DNA of 64,000 bases from Bdellovibrionaceae bacterium UBA2316 (GTDB lineage Bacteria > Bdellovibrionota > Bdellovibrionia > Bdellovibrionales > Bdellovibrionaceae): the NCBI GenBank assembly GCA_002345205.1, contig DDVI01000002.1, forward strand, positions 11,746 to 75,745. The letters are read 5' to 3'. The notes beneath the pieces were generated by a model. That model saw only the letters and a list, made by a program, of their open reading frames with translations. It did not search any database and was not told where the DNA came from. Positions 28,188 to 37,460 of the stretch are shown in pieces (positions within the stretch are counted from its first letter, which is position 1; each line of letters starts with the position of its first letter). Position numbers and translations under genes: made by a program.

Positions 28188-29011
28188 GGCAAATTTATCT
28201 AATATTTTTTTCTGTGCTGGCTATCACCAACTCTAGTTTCGCTTTTGAGTACGGCTGCTCGTTACAGCCGCATGAACTCAACGCGTTTGGTACTAAGGTA
28301 ACTTCAGCGGTTGCCAAGTTGAAAACCTCGGTCCCCAAAAACATACCCCTTCAGTCAGAATTCGAATTTGAAACTAAACAAGGCGAAAAGAAATTTTACG
28401 GAACCTTTGAAGGTTTCTTTCGTCCGCAAAATGACGATTTCTTTTCCATTATTCCAGTGCCAATATTGGGTTTTGACGTTACTAAAGATCGCATCGTGTT
28501 GTACGTATGTGCCCACTACAGCGAAAAAAAAGAGGAATCGCATTTAACGATCTATTTCCTTCGCGGTTACCATTTGGATCCCCCCACGTTTGGCACATTT
28601 TTCGGAAATCTGATTTATGATCCGCAGATGAAAGTGAAGCCCGTGCCTGCAACTTTGCTTGGTATTGGCGAAATCAAAATGTTTTTCTTGCAGATTTTCC
28701 GATTTATCCCATTCGTAGATATCTATTTTGAAACCTTCAGTTTGGTACAGCGTTTTTTTGCTAATATGCTTGGTGACGTAACTGGCTTTGGTGTTGAACG
28801 TATTGAGTTAACTGAAGACTCCTTAAGAGTGTCTTCAGGTGTAGATCTGGCTTCACCTCGTGAAGCCAGAATCAGTAAAACTTTTAAGATTAAGCGTCCG
28901 GAGCTTGGCCCCGGAGCTAACGGCGCTGCTAAAAAGTCCCTTACTGGTCCCGAGGAGAACGTACTTCGTGATCTTGAAGAGAATGTTGTCGAGTACGAAG
29001 AAGTTCCATAA
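28184..29011 (+). CDS. secreted protein of unknown function (third of three)
   Basis: 275 residues. Signal peptide MRQIYLIFFSVLAITNSSFA. The start of the mature part (YGCSLQPHELNAFGTKV) and an internal YVCAHYSEKK supply cysteines; hydrophobic segments around residues 160-210 (FFLQIFRFIPFVDIYFETFS) could associate with a membrane. The C-terminal 23 codons overlap the end of the convergent gene on the other strand by 71 bases. Translationally coupled to the previous gene. Confidence 0.73.
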   Translation: MRQIYLIFFSVLAITNSSFAFEYGCSLQPHELNAFGTKVTSAVAKLKTSVPKNIPLQSEFEFETKQGEKKFYGTFEGFFRPQNDDFFSIIPVPILGFDVTKDRIVLYVCAHYSEKKEESHLTIYFLRGYHLDPPTFGTFFGNLIYDPQMKVKPVPATLLGIGEIKMFFLQIFRFIPFVDIYFETFSLVQRFFANMLGDVTGFGVERIELTEDSLRVSSGVDLASPREARISKTFKIKRPELGPGANGAAKKSLTGPEENVLRDLEENVVEYEEVP

Positions 29012-30230
29012 CTTTGGCAATTCGTTCGTAAAAAGCAGATATCAAAATTAACCCAATACCTACTATGGCATAGAACAACCACGGAGATTTACGATAAATC
29101 TCCGTAATAAAATCAAAGTAGTAGGTTAAGCATAGTATTACGTTCAAACCACTCATCAACAAAAGCCACTTAAAACTCCGTCTAAATGAATACACCGTTA
29201 ATGAAACCGCTACTAAAATTCCCACCGCATGAGTCTCGAATTTCCAGGTATTCAGCACAGAGTGGCTGATGGCGATATTAACCCAAAAGATAATTCCATC
29301 TATGTAAACCTCATAGGTAGATTCCTTAGCTCGATACACAAGATACGAAATGAGCGCCATACCTCCAAATAAAACATAAGGAAAAAATAAACTCGTAATC
29401 GGTTCAATTTCGGGCCGTCTCAAATACAAAAAGAACGTGTGCTCCGTAAAAAACGACCACGCTCCTAGTAACGAAACGTATCCGATACCAGTAAATAGTG
29501 ATTCAACTTCTTTTTCATCGCGACTGACGGCCTTATTAGGGACAAATATCAATGCCGTACCTAGGACGCCAAATAAAGTTGAGAAATAGTAAGCGTTCAC
29601 TGGATAGTAGAGTGAACGTATCATTAACGTTAGTATCGGAGCACTTAATAAGGCAAAGAACCCAATACGATTCCATCTGTCTTCAATCGCGACTTGAATT
29701 TTAAGTCGTTTGTAACCCCAAAATAAAATCACAAACTGGCTCAATAAGAATAGCGAGTTAGATACCGAATCACGCATTGGCAAAATCAAAAATGCATTTA
29801 GGGCCAAATACAACAACGCCGCCTCTACAAAACGCGACTTAATAATTGAATTAAATCCTAGCAATGCGATAGGCACCAACGCTAACCCAGTCACCAATCC
29901 AATGATTAGGAAGTCAGACATAGGAATCGCAAAGCGAAACACTTCAGGCACGGCCACAGCTCCAGGCTTCACGGACGAATAAACAATTGATCCAATTTGT
30001 GAAACGAGTGTTGTAATACCAAGGGCCGATAAGACCGCAAAGATTTTAGCAGTTAATTTATCTTCAATTTGTCGCTGAAACAAAAATGCGAGGCCAGCCA
30101 AAATGGAAACAAAAGCAAAAAAAGAAAGATACTTATTCAAACCAGTAAGTTCATTCCAACCCTGAAGCATAAATGTAATACCCGACAAAACGACAGCAAA
30201 TAAACCCACATAACGTAGTATCGATTTCAT
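28941..30230 (-). CDS. multi-span membrane protein, DUF2157-like
   Basis: 429 residues with about 12 hydrophobic spans. GGAGG four bases before the ATG supports the start. The N-terminal pattern (YVGLFAVVLSGITFMLQGWNEL, then LAGLAFLFQRQIEDKLTAK) resembles DUF2157/DUF2339-type proteins of unknown function. It is divergent from the regulator at 30381 and shares its operator-bearing gap. The last 24 codons overlap the 3' end of the convergent secreted-protein gene. Confidence 0.72.
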   Translation of the reverse strand: MKSILRYVGLFAVVLSGITFMLQGWNELTGLNKYLSFFAFVSILAGLAFLFQRQIEDKLTAKIFAVLSALGITTLVSQIGSIVYSSVKPGAVAVPEVFRFAIPMSDFLIIGLVTGLALVPIALLGFNSIIKSRFVEAALLYLALNAFLILPMRDSVSNSLFLLSQFVILFWGYKRLKIQVAIEDRWNRIGFFALLSAPILTLMIRSLYYPVNAYYFSTLFGVLGTALIFVPNKAVSRDEKEVESLFTGIGYVSLLGAWSFFTEHTFFLYLRRPEIEPITSLFFPYVLFGGMALISYLVYRAKESTYEVYIDGIIFWVNIAISHSVLNTWKFETHAVGILVAVSLTVYSFRRSFKWLLLMSGLNVILCLTYYFDFITEIYRKSPWLFYAIVGIGLILISAFYERIAKVMELLRTRQHSLQDHEVRSPRDQ

Positions 30231-30284
30231 ATTTCCTCCATGGAATAAGAATACAATAATCCCATGTGGAAATGTGGATATTGT

Positions 30285-30299
30285 TGTTACATTGTAACA
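30285..30299. promoter_or_regulatory. operator candidate 1, TGTTACATTGTAACA
   Basis: A perfect palindrome with 7-base arms around one T, in the gap between the divergent membrane-protein and regulator genes. Its core GTTACATTGTAA recurs exactly at 30362-30373. Confidence 0.6.
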
Positions 30300-30361
30300 T
30301 GTGGATATGTGTATAACTATTTTGGTATAGTAAATGAGATTTTTATTGATTTTTATATTTA

Positions 30362-30373
30362 GTTACATTGTAA
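30362..30373. promoter_or_regulatory. operator candidate 2, GTTACATTGTAA
   Basis: Second copy of the 12-base core found at 30286-30297, with the symmetrical part TTACATTGTAA at 30363-30373. It ends 7 bases before the ATG at 30381, where a bound repressor would block translation start or transcription, suggesting autoregulation of that gene. Confidence 0.6.
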
Positions 30374-30380
30374 TTTTTAT

Positions 30381-31181
30381 ATGAACTCAAAGCACTTTTA
30401 TGCTTCCGTATTAGCCGCACACTCTAGCTCGATGCTAGATGGCTTTCGTCAGCGAGAAGTGCGGTTCTATATGGATCTATTTTCGAATTGGGTATTTGTG
30501 AAAATTAATAGCGAGCCCTTCCCCCTTCACAACACCCAGATTATGCGAAGCCTACAGAATATGGTCCGGCTCGGATTAGCACGAAAGATGGGACGTAAAA
30601 ATCCGCCCCGCTATAAGCTGACCCGAGCCGGGCTCATCCAGATGCTTAACGATCTGGTATCATTGCCTCTGAATGATTCGTATTCCGAGTTTTTTTTCGT
30701 CTACCAATTTATTGTCAATTACAAATCGCGAATTATAGATTTGCTCAACCAGGATTCAAAACATTTCACAAAATCTAATTACCTAGATGTAGAATTTTTA
30801 ATGGATGAAAAAAAATATCTGCATCGACAAATGGAACTTGTGAATCACGAAATTCGTCATTTAAAGGAACGCATTACAGATTCAGAACGATCAATTTCGC
30901 TATTCTATGAAATGAAAGCTAACAAGATCGATTCAGCTAAAATCTTTAAAACAATCGAAACTAAATACCCCTACGAGCTTAATAATCAAAAGCGGCTATC
31001 TCAGCTGCTACAAGAAATCCCTGAACCTCTGAGGGAACGGGAAATTACGGAAGCCAACCAGAATCGTGTAAATTTGTTTTGGAAGCCCAAGCTGCAACAT
31101 TTAGAGTCCTTTGGGCAGATCCTAAAAAGCATGGAACACACCAAATCCACAGAGAAAAAGGCCAAAAAAATTGACTTTTAG
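30381..31181 (+). CDS. winged-helix-like transcriptional regulator (probable)
   Basis: 266 residues. Residues about 45-95 read as a winged helix: helix LHNTQIMRSLQNMVRLGLA, then a basic wing KMGRKNPPRYKLTRAGLIQML, as in PadR- or TFIIE-like domains. The rest is helical with a coiled coil (LHRQMELVNHEIRHLKERI) and a lysine-rich tail. No exact family assigned. Its 5' flank holds two copies of a palindromic site, consistent with autoregulation and control of the divergent membrane-protein gene. Confidence 0.65.
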   Translation: MNSKHFYASVLAAHSSSMLDGFRQREVRFYMDLFSNWVFVKINSEPFPLHNTQIMRSLQNMVRLGLARKMGRKNPPRYKLTRAGLIQMLNDLVSLPLNDSYSEFFFVYQFIVNYKSRIIDLLNQDSKHFTKSNYLDVEFLMDEKKYLHRQMELVNHEIRHLKERITDSERSISLFYEMKANKIDSAKIFKTIETKYPYELNNQKRLSQLLQEIPEPLREREITEANQNRVNLFWKPKLQHLESFGQILKSMEHTKSTEKKAKKIDF

Positions 31182-31207
31182 AGGAGATCGGCTACTACAA
31201 GGTCTCC

Positions 31208-31864
31208 ATGGAAAATATAAAAAATAAAATTATCGAAGTCTGCCAGCGCCTACATGACCGAAACCTTTTAGCGGCAGCGGATGGTAACGTCAGTGTCAAA
31301 GAGGACACCCAAACTATTTGGATTACACCGACAGGCCAAACAAAGGCATTCATGGACAATCGTGAGCTTGCTTGCATGACAATTGACAATCAAATTATTT
31401 CCGGAAAGCCTTCAAGCGAACGTAAACTTCATCTCGCTATCTATAAAAACTGTCCGACTGCAAAAGCCGTTGTTCATGCTCATCCACCCCACGCCATTGC
31501 TTGGTCGCTAGCATTTGGCAATATGACGGAACTTCCTTATAAAAGTCTTCCAGAAGTCATTCTAGCAACTGGAAAAATTCCAATAGTTCCCTACGCGCGA
31601 CCAGGTAGCAATGAAATGGGCGATAGTCTTTTGCCATTCTTACCAGATCATAAAGTTTTAATTATGCAAAAACACGGTGCTGTGGCATGGGGTGAAACTT
31701 TGGATGAGGCGTATCGCGGTATCGAACGCGTTGAACATATTTCTTTTATTTTAAAACTCGCGATCGAATTAAAAAATTTGAAAATTAATTTAGAAGAACT
31801 TCCCACCGATGAAATAAACGAACTTTTCGCAATGCGTTCGCAGATGGGTAATTTTAATCTATGA
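31208..31864 (+). CDS. class II aldolase/adducin-family protein in an MTA salvage operon
   Basis: 218 residues. Class II aldolase features: AADGNVSVK near the N-terminus, SSERKLHLAIYK, the zinc pair HAHPPHAIA, a third histidine in MQKHGAVAWGE, and a putative catalytic glutamate in SLPEVILATG. It overlaps mtnA by 4 bases, followed by mtnP. In this company it is either MtnB (methylthioribulose-phosphate dehydratase) or the aldolase of the methylthioadenosine-DHAP shunt, which splits methylthioribulose phosphate. No mtnC/mtnD neighbours are present, favouring the shunt. Confidence 0.85.
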   Translation: MENIKNKIIEVCQRLHDRNLLAAADGNVSVKEDTQTIWITPTGQTKAFMDNRELACMTIDNQIISGKPSSERKLHLAIYKNCPTAKAVVHAHPPHAIAWSLAFGNMTELPYKSLPEVILATGKIPIVPYARPGSNEMGDSLLPFLPDHKVLIMQKHGAVAWGETLDEAYRGIERVEHISFILKLAIELKNLKINLEELPTDEINELFAMRSQMGNFNL

Positions 31865-32862
31865 AATCACTATCCACACTATCGCTAAAGTGGTCACCTT
31901 CAGAATTTCAGCTGCTTGATCAAACTCTATTACCTAAAAAAGAAGTTTGGATTAAAATCGAAAATTTAGATCAAATGATCGAAGCCATTAAATCATTGCG
32001 CGTCCGCGGAGCCCCTTTGATTGGCGTTAGCGCCTGCCTTTTCCTGGCGTATCAGGCCCTTCGTGGTCAGGATTTAAAATCGTTAAATAAAGACGCGCAA
32101 CTTTTAAAAGAAGCACGTCCAACTGCTGTTAATTTGATGAATAATATCGATCAGCTCCTAAAACATTTTTCCACAGCTGACGACATTGTATCTGAGGCCG
32201 TTAGAATTTTTAATGAAGACCAAACACTATGTGACAATATGTCTACACTGGGCGCCGAGTTAATCCAAAACGGTGATACTATTTTAACTCACTGTAATAC
32301 AGGATCACTGGCTACGGCAGGCGCGGGAACAGCGTTGGGTGTAATTAAGAAAGCACATCAGCAAGGTAAAAAAATTCATGTCTATGTTGATGAAACGCGC
32401 CCTTTATTACAAGGTGCTCGCTTAACAGCCTGGGAATTAGCGAAAGAAAAAATTCCATTTACGTTAATTACAGATTCAATGGCGGCCTTTCTTATGAGGC
32501 AAGGCAAAGTTACAAAAGCCTTTGTTGGCTGCGACCGGATTGCTACTAACGGCGACTTCGCTAATAAAATTGGAACATACTCGGTCGCGGCGCTATGCCA
32601 TCTACATAAAATTCCGTTTTATGTGGTAGGACCGCGCACCACTGTAGATTCAAAATGTCCAAGCGGAAAAGACATTCCGATAGAAGAGCGCATTTCGAAC
32701 GAAGTCACTGGTTTTCATTCCTCAAACGAATCTATAAATTGGGCTCCTGAAAATACAAAGGTATATAATCCTTCGTTTGATGTGACCCCAAATGAATACG
32801 TTACAGCTTGGGTACTGGATCATAAAATTATCACGCACGAAAATTTGGGAGATTTATGTTAG
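31861..32862 (+). CDS. mtnA: methylthioribose-1-phosphate isomerase
   Basis: 333 residues. Family motifs: LRVRGAPLIGVSACLFLA, TAVNLMNNID, the catalytic cysteine in LTHCNTGSLATAG, HVYVDETRPLLQGARLTAWE, and the catalytic aspartate in FVGCDRIATNGDFANKIGT. It converts the aldose MTR-1-P to the ketose in methionine salvage. Overlaps aldolase (4 bases) and mtnP (7 bases). Confidence 0.95.
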   Translation: MKSLSTLSLKWSPSEFQLLDQTLLPKKEVWIKIENLDQMIEAIKSLRVRGAPLIGVSACLFLAYQALRGQDLKSLNKDAQLLKEARPTAVNLMNNIDQLLKHFSTADDIVSEAVRIFNEDQTLCDNMSTLGAELIQNGDTILTHCNTGSLATAGAGTALGVIKKAHQQGKKIHVYVDETRPLLQGARLTAWELAKEKIPFTLITDSMAAFLMRQGKVTKAFVGCDRIATNGDFANKIGTYSVAALCHLHKIPFYVVGPRTTVDSKCPSGKDIPIEERISNEVTGFHSSNESINWAPENTKVYNPSFDVTPNEYVTAWVLDHKIITHENLGDLC

Positions 32863-33704
32863 CAATTATTGGTGGTTCTGGTTTTGAGAATTTTGAAGAA
32901 TTTGAATTCATCGCTGAGCTAGATCGCGAAACTCCATTTGGCGACTGTGCTTCCGGATTTAAAAAAGTACGGATTGCTGGACACGAATGCTTGTTCATTT
33001 CTAGACATGGTAAGCATCACGAACACTTGCCTAGCGAAGTGAATTATCGTGCTAATATCTTTGCGCTAAAAAAACATGGTGCTAAAGCCATTGTTTCATT
33101 TTCCGCGGTAGGAAGTTTAAAGAAAGAGTATAAACCAGGTGATATGGTTATCACTAGCCAATATATTGATAGGACAAAGGGTTTTCGCAAACACACCTTC
33201 CTTGGCGAAGGCATTGTAGGGCACGTTTCATTAGCCAAACCAATTTGCGATATTATGGAGCAAAAACTTCGCACCGTAGCTTCTAAGTTTGATTTTCAAA
33301 CCCATTACAATGGAACTTACATTTGTATCGAAGGCCCTTATTTTTCAACCCAAGCCGAATCTAAATCCTATATCAGTGCAGGCGCCAATATCATCGGTAT
33401 GACTCATTTTCCTGAGTTTGCGTTGGCTCGTGAAGCTGGACTAGCCTATCTTCCGTGTTGCTGGGTAACTGACTACGATTGTTGGGATGATTCTATTCCA
33501 CATGTAACTGTGGCCGAAGTAATTAAGGTTATGAAAGACAATAATTTAAAAGCCTTTAAACTTCTAAAAGAATTAGTTCAGCTTAAAAGCGATTTATGGC
33601 AGGGCACAAAAGCACCTGAAAGCGGTTTGAAAACAGGTTTATTTATGCCTATCGATTTAGTCCCAAAAAATAAGTTAGAATGGCTTAAATTATTGATGAA
33701 CTAA
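32856..33704 (+). CDS. mtnP: 5'-methylthioadenosine phosphorylase
   Basis: 282 residues. MLAIIGGSGF phosphate loop; SRHGKHHEHLPSEVNYRAN; VSFSAVGSLKKEYKPGDMV; YICIEGPYFSTQAESK; and NIIGMTHFPEFALAREA, the methionine-region signature of MTAP. It releases adenine and MTR-1-P from methylthioadenosine. The cysteine-rich WVTDYDCWDD matches the family's conserved TDYDCW. Confidence 0.95.
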   Translation: MLAIIGGSGFENFEEFEFIAELDRETPFGDCASGFKKVRIAGHECLFISRHGKHHEHLPSEVNYRANIFALKKHGAKAIVSFSAVGSLKKEYKPGDMVITSQYIDRTKGFRKHTFLGEGIVGHVSLAKPICDIMEQKLRTVASKFDFQTHYNGTYICIEGPYFSTQAESKSYISAGANIIGMTHFPEFALAREAGLAYLPCCWVTDYDCWDDSIPHVTVAEVIKVMKDNNLKAFKLLKELVQLKSDLWQGTKAPESGLKTGLFMPIDLVPKNKLEWLKLLMN

Positions 33705-33719
33705 GCAAGAAATGACATA

Positions 33720-34841
33720 ATGAACATACATATGAAAAAGCAAATTGATTGGCCAGTGGCCCTGTTTCTGACATTAAACCCTATTATTGGATTATCTCTA
33801 TTTTTTATCTACATCTATTTTTTCGACACGACTGTCGCTATGTGGATTGTGTTCCTTGCGTTCGCAGCATTAACTAATTTAAGCATCACAGCCGGATACC
33901 ACCGTTTGTTTGCACACAGAAGCTACGAAACGAATACATTTATGAAATTTATTCTTTTGTTTTTCGGATCATCGGCATTTCAAGGCCCCGCTTTAAAATG
34001 GGCTTCTGATCATCGTCGTCACCACAGTCATATCGATACAGAGAAAGATCCTTATTCCATCAAAAAAGGATTTTGGTATGCCCATATCGGATGGTTGTTT
34101 TACAAAGAATCCGTAGACCTTGCGATTAAGGCTCCTGATTTAGAAAAAGATAAATTAATTCAACACCAAAATAAGCATTACTTATTATGGAGTATCGGAA
34201 CTGGTTTCTTGTTACCCGTTTTAATCGGTTTACTTTTTGATGCACCTCTGGGCGGATTAATTATCTTTGGATCACTTCGTATTTTCCTGACTCAACAAAG
34301 TACATTCTTTGTAAATTCACTTTGCCACACGTTAGGTGAGCAAACCTATTCTAAAGAAATCTCGGCCCGTGATAGCTTTATTGTAGCGATTTTGACTCAC
34401 GGTGAAGGTTACCATAACTTCCATCACCAGTTTCAATTAGATTATCGCAATGGAATTAGATGGTTTCACTGGGACCCAACAAAATGGACTATTCAATTGA
34501 TGAAGCTTTTTGGAATGGCTAAAAAGCTTAAGACTATTCCATCTCAAGAAATTCTAAAAGCGAAGTTGAATTCGGAAGCAAAATGGCTAGAAGCTAAAGG
34601 TATTTCTGCTGAAAAAGTTGAAGCATTGAAATTGAAAATTTTAGAAACTCAAAATAGAGTTAAAAAATTCAAGGAAGAATATCAACAAATCCAGGCGGCT
34701 TGGAAAAATTCATCTCAAGTAAAATGGAATGAAGTCCAGCTTCAAATCGAAGAGATGAAACTAAACATCAAACGCGCAAAAGCGGAATTTAATTTCGCCT
34801 TAAAAGAGTGGCAAATGTACACTCAACTGGCAACAGCGTAG
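33720..34841 (+). CDS. acyl-CoA/acyl-lipid delta-9-type fatty acid desaturase
   Basis: 373 residues; ATG 33729 is an alternative. Four membrane spans and three histidine boxes: GYHRLFAHRSY, DHRRHHSHIDTEKDP and GEGYHNFHHQFQ, as in stearoyl-CoA desaturases. It introduces double bonds into membrane acyl chains. The C-terminal 95 residues (about 275-373) form a charged coiled coil not typical of the family. It follows the mtn operon by 15 bases and may share its transcript. Confidence 0.9.
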   Translation: MNIHMKKQIDWPVALFLTLNPIIGLSLFFIYIYFFDTTVAMWIVFLAFAALTNLSITAGYHRLFAHRSYETNTFMKFILLFFGSSAFQGPALKWASDHRRHHSHIDTEKDPYSIKKGFWYAHIGWLFYKESVDLAIKAPDLEKDKLIQHQNKHYLLWSIGTGFLLPVLIGLLFDAPLGGLIIFGSLRIFLTQQSTFFVNSLCHTLGEQTYSKEISARDSFIVAILTHGEGYHNFHHQFQLDYRNGIRWFHWDPTKWTIQLMKLFGMAKKLKTIPSQEILKAKLNSEAKWLEAKGISAEKVEALKLKILETQNRVKKFKEEYQQIQAAWKNSSQVKWNEVQLQIEEMKLNIKRAKAEFNFALKEWQMYTQLATA

Positions 34842-34843
34842 AT

Positions 34844-35899
34844 TTAGTTCATACTGGATCTAATAGCGCTTCGTAGTTCTTGTATTGGTTTTCTTTGTAT
34901 ATCCAGAATTAATTGGTACGCGTCGATTTCATCATTTTGTAGTAAACGCGCAAATGCCGGTTCTGTCTTGTATCCCATTTCTTTAAGATTCAAAACCTCC
35001 TGCTGCCAGGAGGGTGGGCCGTATTTTAAAAGCTTTTCCTCTGCATTAAAATGCAAAAAACCACTTTGACGAAACGTTGACAACGACGCACAGAAAATCT
35101 CTACCGGAATTCCGCGATAGGTAAATCGACATAGGCTGTATTGCATATCGTTTATTTCTCCTGCCGTAATTTCAAACTCTGGCAACAAAGCGAAACCTTG
35201 CTGACACATAAGTTTGAATTCGTTGGGATCGGCAAAGGTAACCAAAAAATCCAAGTCGGAATTTGGCAAATCAATCGCTAGCGGCGGTGTCCCGGCGATA
35301 AATGGTTCATTGTCTTTAAACATTTCTAGTAGTCTTAGCTCGGACACCAGAATTGCCATTTTAGGTCGCTCTTCAAAATTTATAACAGATTTAAGCGAAA
35401 TATTATGAAACTTTATTGCACACGAACCGAAGGAAAGTTCTAATTCAGAGTTAAATGTTTTCTCTAATCCGGATTTATCCCAGTCTAATTTAGGATTACG
35501 TTTAGCAATTTCGGTTAACGGTTTATCTACAACCATCTCAAGGTGCTCAAAGCCGGTTTTAACTACCTTTCCTTTCTTGGGTGCAGGCAGCTCTATTAAT
35601 TTAATCATCCAATTCTTGTACGTGATTGGTGTCGTTAAATCGAACGTAGATATTGTACGCCCTCTAACTTCTTTTTCGGTCAGTAATTCACCTAATTTTA
35701 GGAAGGCTTGATGATAAGCTGCATAATCGTCTTCGGTTTCTACGCGATAACACAAATGATCGATGTCCCATTGAGGTTCAATTAATAAATCATGTGCGTT
35801 TACTTTTTTAAAAACTGCATCTAGGAATTTTTCCGCTAGTCGCTGAAGCTCATTCACTGAAATTTCTGGTATTTTCAATTGAAGATCCTTGGTATTCAA
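34844..35899 (-). CDS. fusion of a YecM-like (VOC-fold) domain and a DUF4269-like domain
   Basis: 351 residues. Residues 1-185 resemble YecM: IDHLCYRVETEDDYAAYHQ, ELPAPKKGKVVKTGFEHLEMV. Residues 190-350 resemble DUF4269, a nucleotidyltransferase-like fold: FIAGTPPLAIDLPNSDLDFL (with the DxD pattern), PVEIFCASLSTFRQSGF, AFARLLQNDEIDAYQLIL. Both domains are poorly characterised. Cytoplasmic, with no signal. The fusion may point to a common small-molecule or RNA substrate, which is inference. Confidence 0.72.
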   Translation of the reverse strand: MNTKDLQLKIPEISVNELQRLAEKFLDAVFKKVNAHDLLIEPQWDIDHLCYRVETEDDYAAYHQAFLKLGELLTEKEVRGRTISTFDLTTPITYKNWMIKLIELPAPKKGKVVKTGFEHLEMVVDKPLTEIAKRNPKLDWDKSGLEKTFNSELELSFGSCAIKFHNISLKSVINFEERPKMAILVSELRLLEMFKDNEPFIAGTPPLAIDLPNSDLDFLVTFADPNEFKLMCQQGFALLPEFEITAGEINDMQYSLCRFTYRGIPVEIFCASLSTFRQSGFLHFNAEEKLLKYGPPSWQQEVLNLKEMGYKTEPAFARLLQNDEIDAYQLILDIQRKPIQELRSAIRSSMN

Positions 35900-36011
35900 A
35901 ATTTTTATCTGAACTAGGAGCCAGGCGCAATAATATTGTCATGTTATTTTACTTGCCGGAGGTATGAAATTTGGTTTTGATGACGAAGACCATAAATTAC
36001 AAGGGGCCGCT

Positions 36012-37442
36012 ATGAAACAATCGCTACTTTTTTTATTTCTCGTTTCTATTTTTTCTATTTCATGCGCCCAGAAACAGCTTGCTAGTTATCTCGCCGCCAA
36101 TCCAGATGCGATGCGACTGCCAAATACAAATTCAACTAGCGAATATATGTCACTTGGACGATTTGCCATGATTCAAGGGCCTACAAGTGATAGTGAAGCC
36201 TATTTTTCAAGTATTTCGCCAAGATATAAAAACTATACCTACGTTCTTGTAGATGCCGCAGGTAAGGAAATGGCGCGCGTTCAGCCATATGAAGTGATCG
36301 AGCAAGCTAATTACACGTTCTGGAAAATCGACAAATTTCACTTTACGGGTTTAACTGCAGGTCAAGATTATGGTCTTCATGTTGTAGAAAAACCGACAGA
36401 CAAACTAGATCAGTCCATGGATTTTAGAAAGTTCAAATCGATGGATTTAAATCAAACACATTTCAAATTTGTAGTCGGTTCATGTCAGGCGGACGATCAT
36501 AGATTTTCCGCGGTTCGTAAAGCAATCTGGAACAAAGTGGTCCAAACTAGTCCTGATTTCATCATCATGAATGGGGACGTTGTTTACGTAGATTCTTTCG
36601 AATTTGTGAAGCGTGAAACTAAAACTCACAAAACGCAAGAGTGGGAAATCTGGGGCCGCTATATGGATAGCTTCCAAACTCTAGAAATATTTCGTAGTCA
36701 GCGATTAATTCCAATTGTTGCTAACTGGGATGATCATGATATGGGAACAAATAATTCGGACATAAATTTTTCTGGTAAAGATCATGCTAAACGTGTCTTT
36801 AAGGCTTTGTTCCACGCACCCGATATCAAAGGTGTATTTAAACAAGGTGTGGGAGGTGTGTCCTCTGCCTACACATTGTTTGGGCAAAAATTTATCATGA
36901 TGGATGGACGCTACTTTCGCCAGCCACCGGGAACGCAGAAGGACCCAAACGGTCATTTAGGAAAACGTCAGCATGAATGGATCATTTCAGAAATGAATAG
37001 TAATTCCCTACCTACATGGCTAGTAATGGGCGATCAATTTTTCCAAAGCCTCGTTGAAGTCGGTGAGGGCGAAAAAAAGAAAATCGTGAACGAAACATTC
37101 ATCGGTGATCACCCCGTACAGTTTGATCGCTTCCTAAAAGACGTTAAGGACAGCAAATCAACAACAGTATTTATTTCAGGCGACGTACATTTTTCTGAAA
37201 TTTCAACTGTAGACAAAAACGTCCTAGGTTACCCAACATTTGAACTAACAGCCAGTCCTTACCACAGCTATATATTCGGCGGAAAAAACTGGGAAAACCC
37301 ACGCAGGGTCGTCGCCACTAAAGAACACAACTTCATGTTAGTCGAAGCGGATACGCACGGAAATGGAATCAAGGCCAATGTGCGCGCCATCGGGGCGGGT
37401 ACTGATGTGTTGTTTGAAAAAGAAATAGTGGTTACGAAATAG
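36012..37442 (+). CDS. PhoD-like alkaline phosphatase/phosphodiesterase lipoprotein
   Basis: 476 residues from ATG 36012, preferred because AAGGGG lies six bases upstream and because it opens a lipoprotein signal (MKQSLLFLFLVSIFSISC, lipobox cysteine 18). ATG 35964 has GGAGG only one base away. PhoD metallophosphatase motifs: VVGSCQADDHRF, IIMNGDVVYVDSFE, VANWDDHDMGTN, TVFISGDVHFSEI. The family cleaves phosphomono- and diesters outside the cell. Ends in a strong terminator, the last core-like gene before the island. Confidence 0.86.
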   Translation: MKQSLLFLFLVSIFSISCAQKQLASYLAANPDAMRLPNTNSTSEYMSLGRFAMIQGPTSDSEAYFSSISPRYKNYTYVLVDAAGKEMARVQPYEVIEQANYTFWKIDKFHFTGLTAGQDYGLHVVEKPTDKLDQSMDFRKFKSMDLNQTHFKFVVGSCQADDHRFSAVRKAIWNKVVQTSPDFIIMNGDVVYVDSFEFVKRETKTHKTQEWEIWGRYMDSFQTLEIFRSQRLIPIVANWDDHDMGTNNSDINFSGKDHAKRVFKALFHAPDIKGVFKQGVGGVSSAYTLFGQKFIMMDGRYFRQPPGTQKDPNGHLGKRQHEWIISEMNSNSLPTWLVMGDQFFQSLVEVGEGEKKKIVNETFIGDHPVQFDRFLKDVKDSKSTTVFISGDVHFSEISTVDKNVLGYPTFELTASPYHSYIFGGKNWENPRRVVATKEHNFMLVEADTHGNGIKANVRAIGAGTDVLFEKEIVVTK

Positions 37443-37460
37443 TTTAAGGCTTAGAAACTA

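Noticed and set aside
30240..30380. Repeated ATGTGGATAT segments in the regulator's promoter region as extra operators.
   Set aside because: The copies are short, A+T-rich and not palindromic, unlike the two GTTACATTGTAA sites, so they are not counted.
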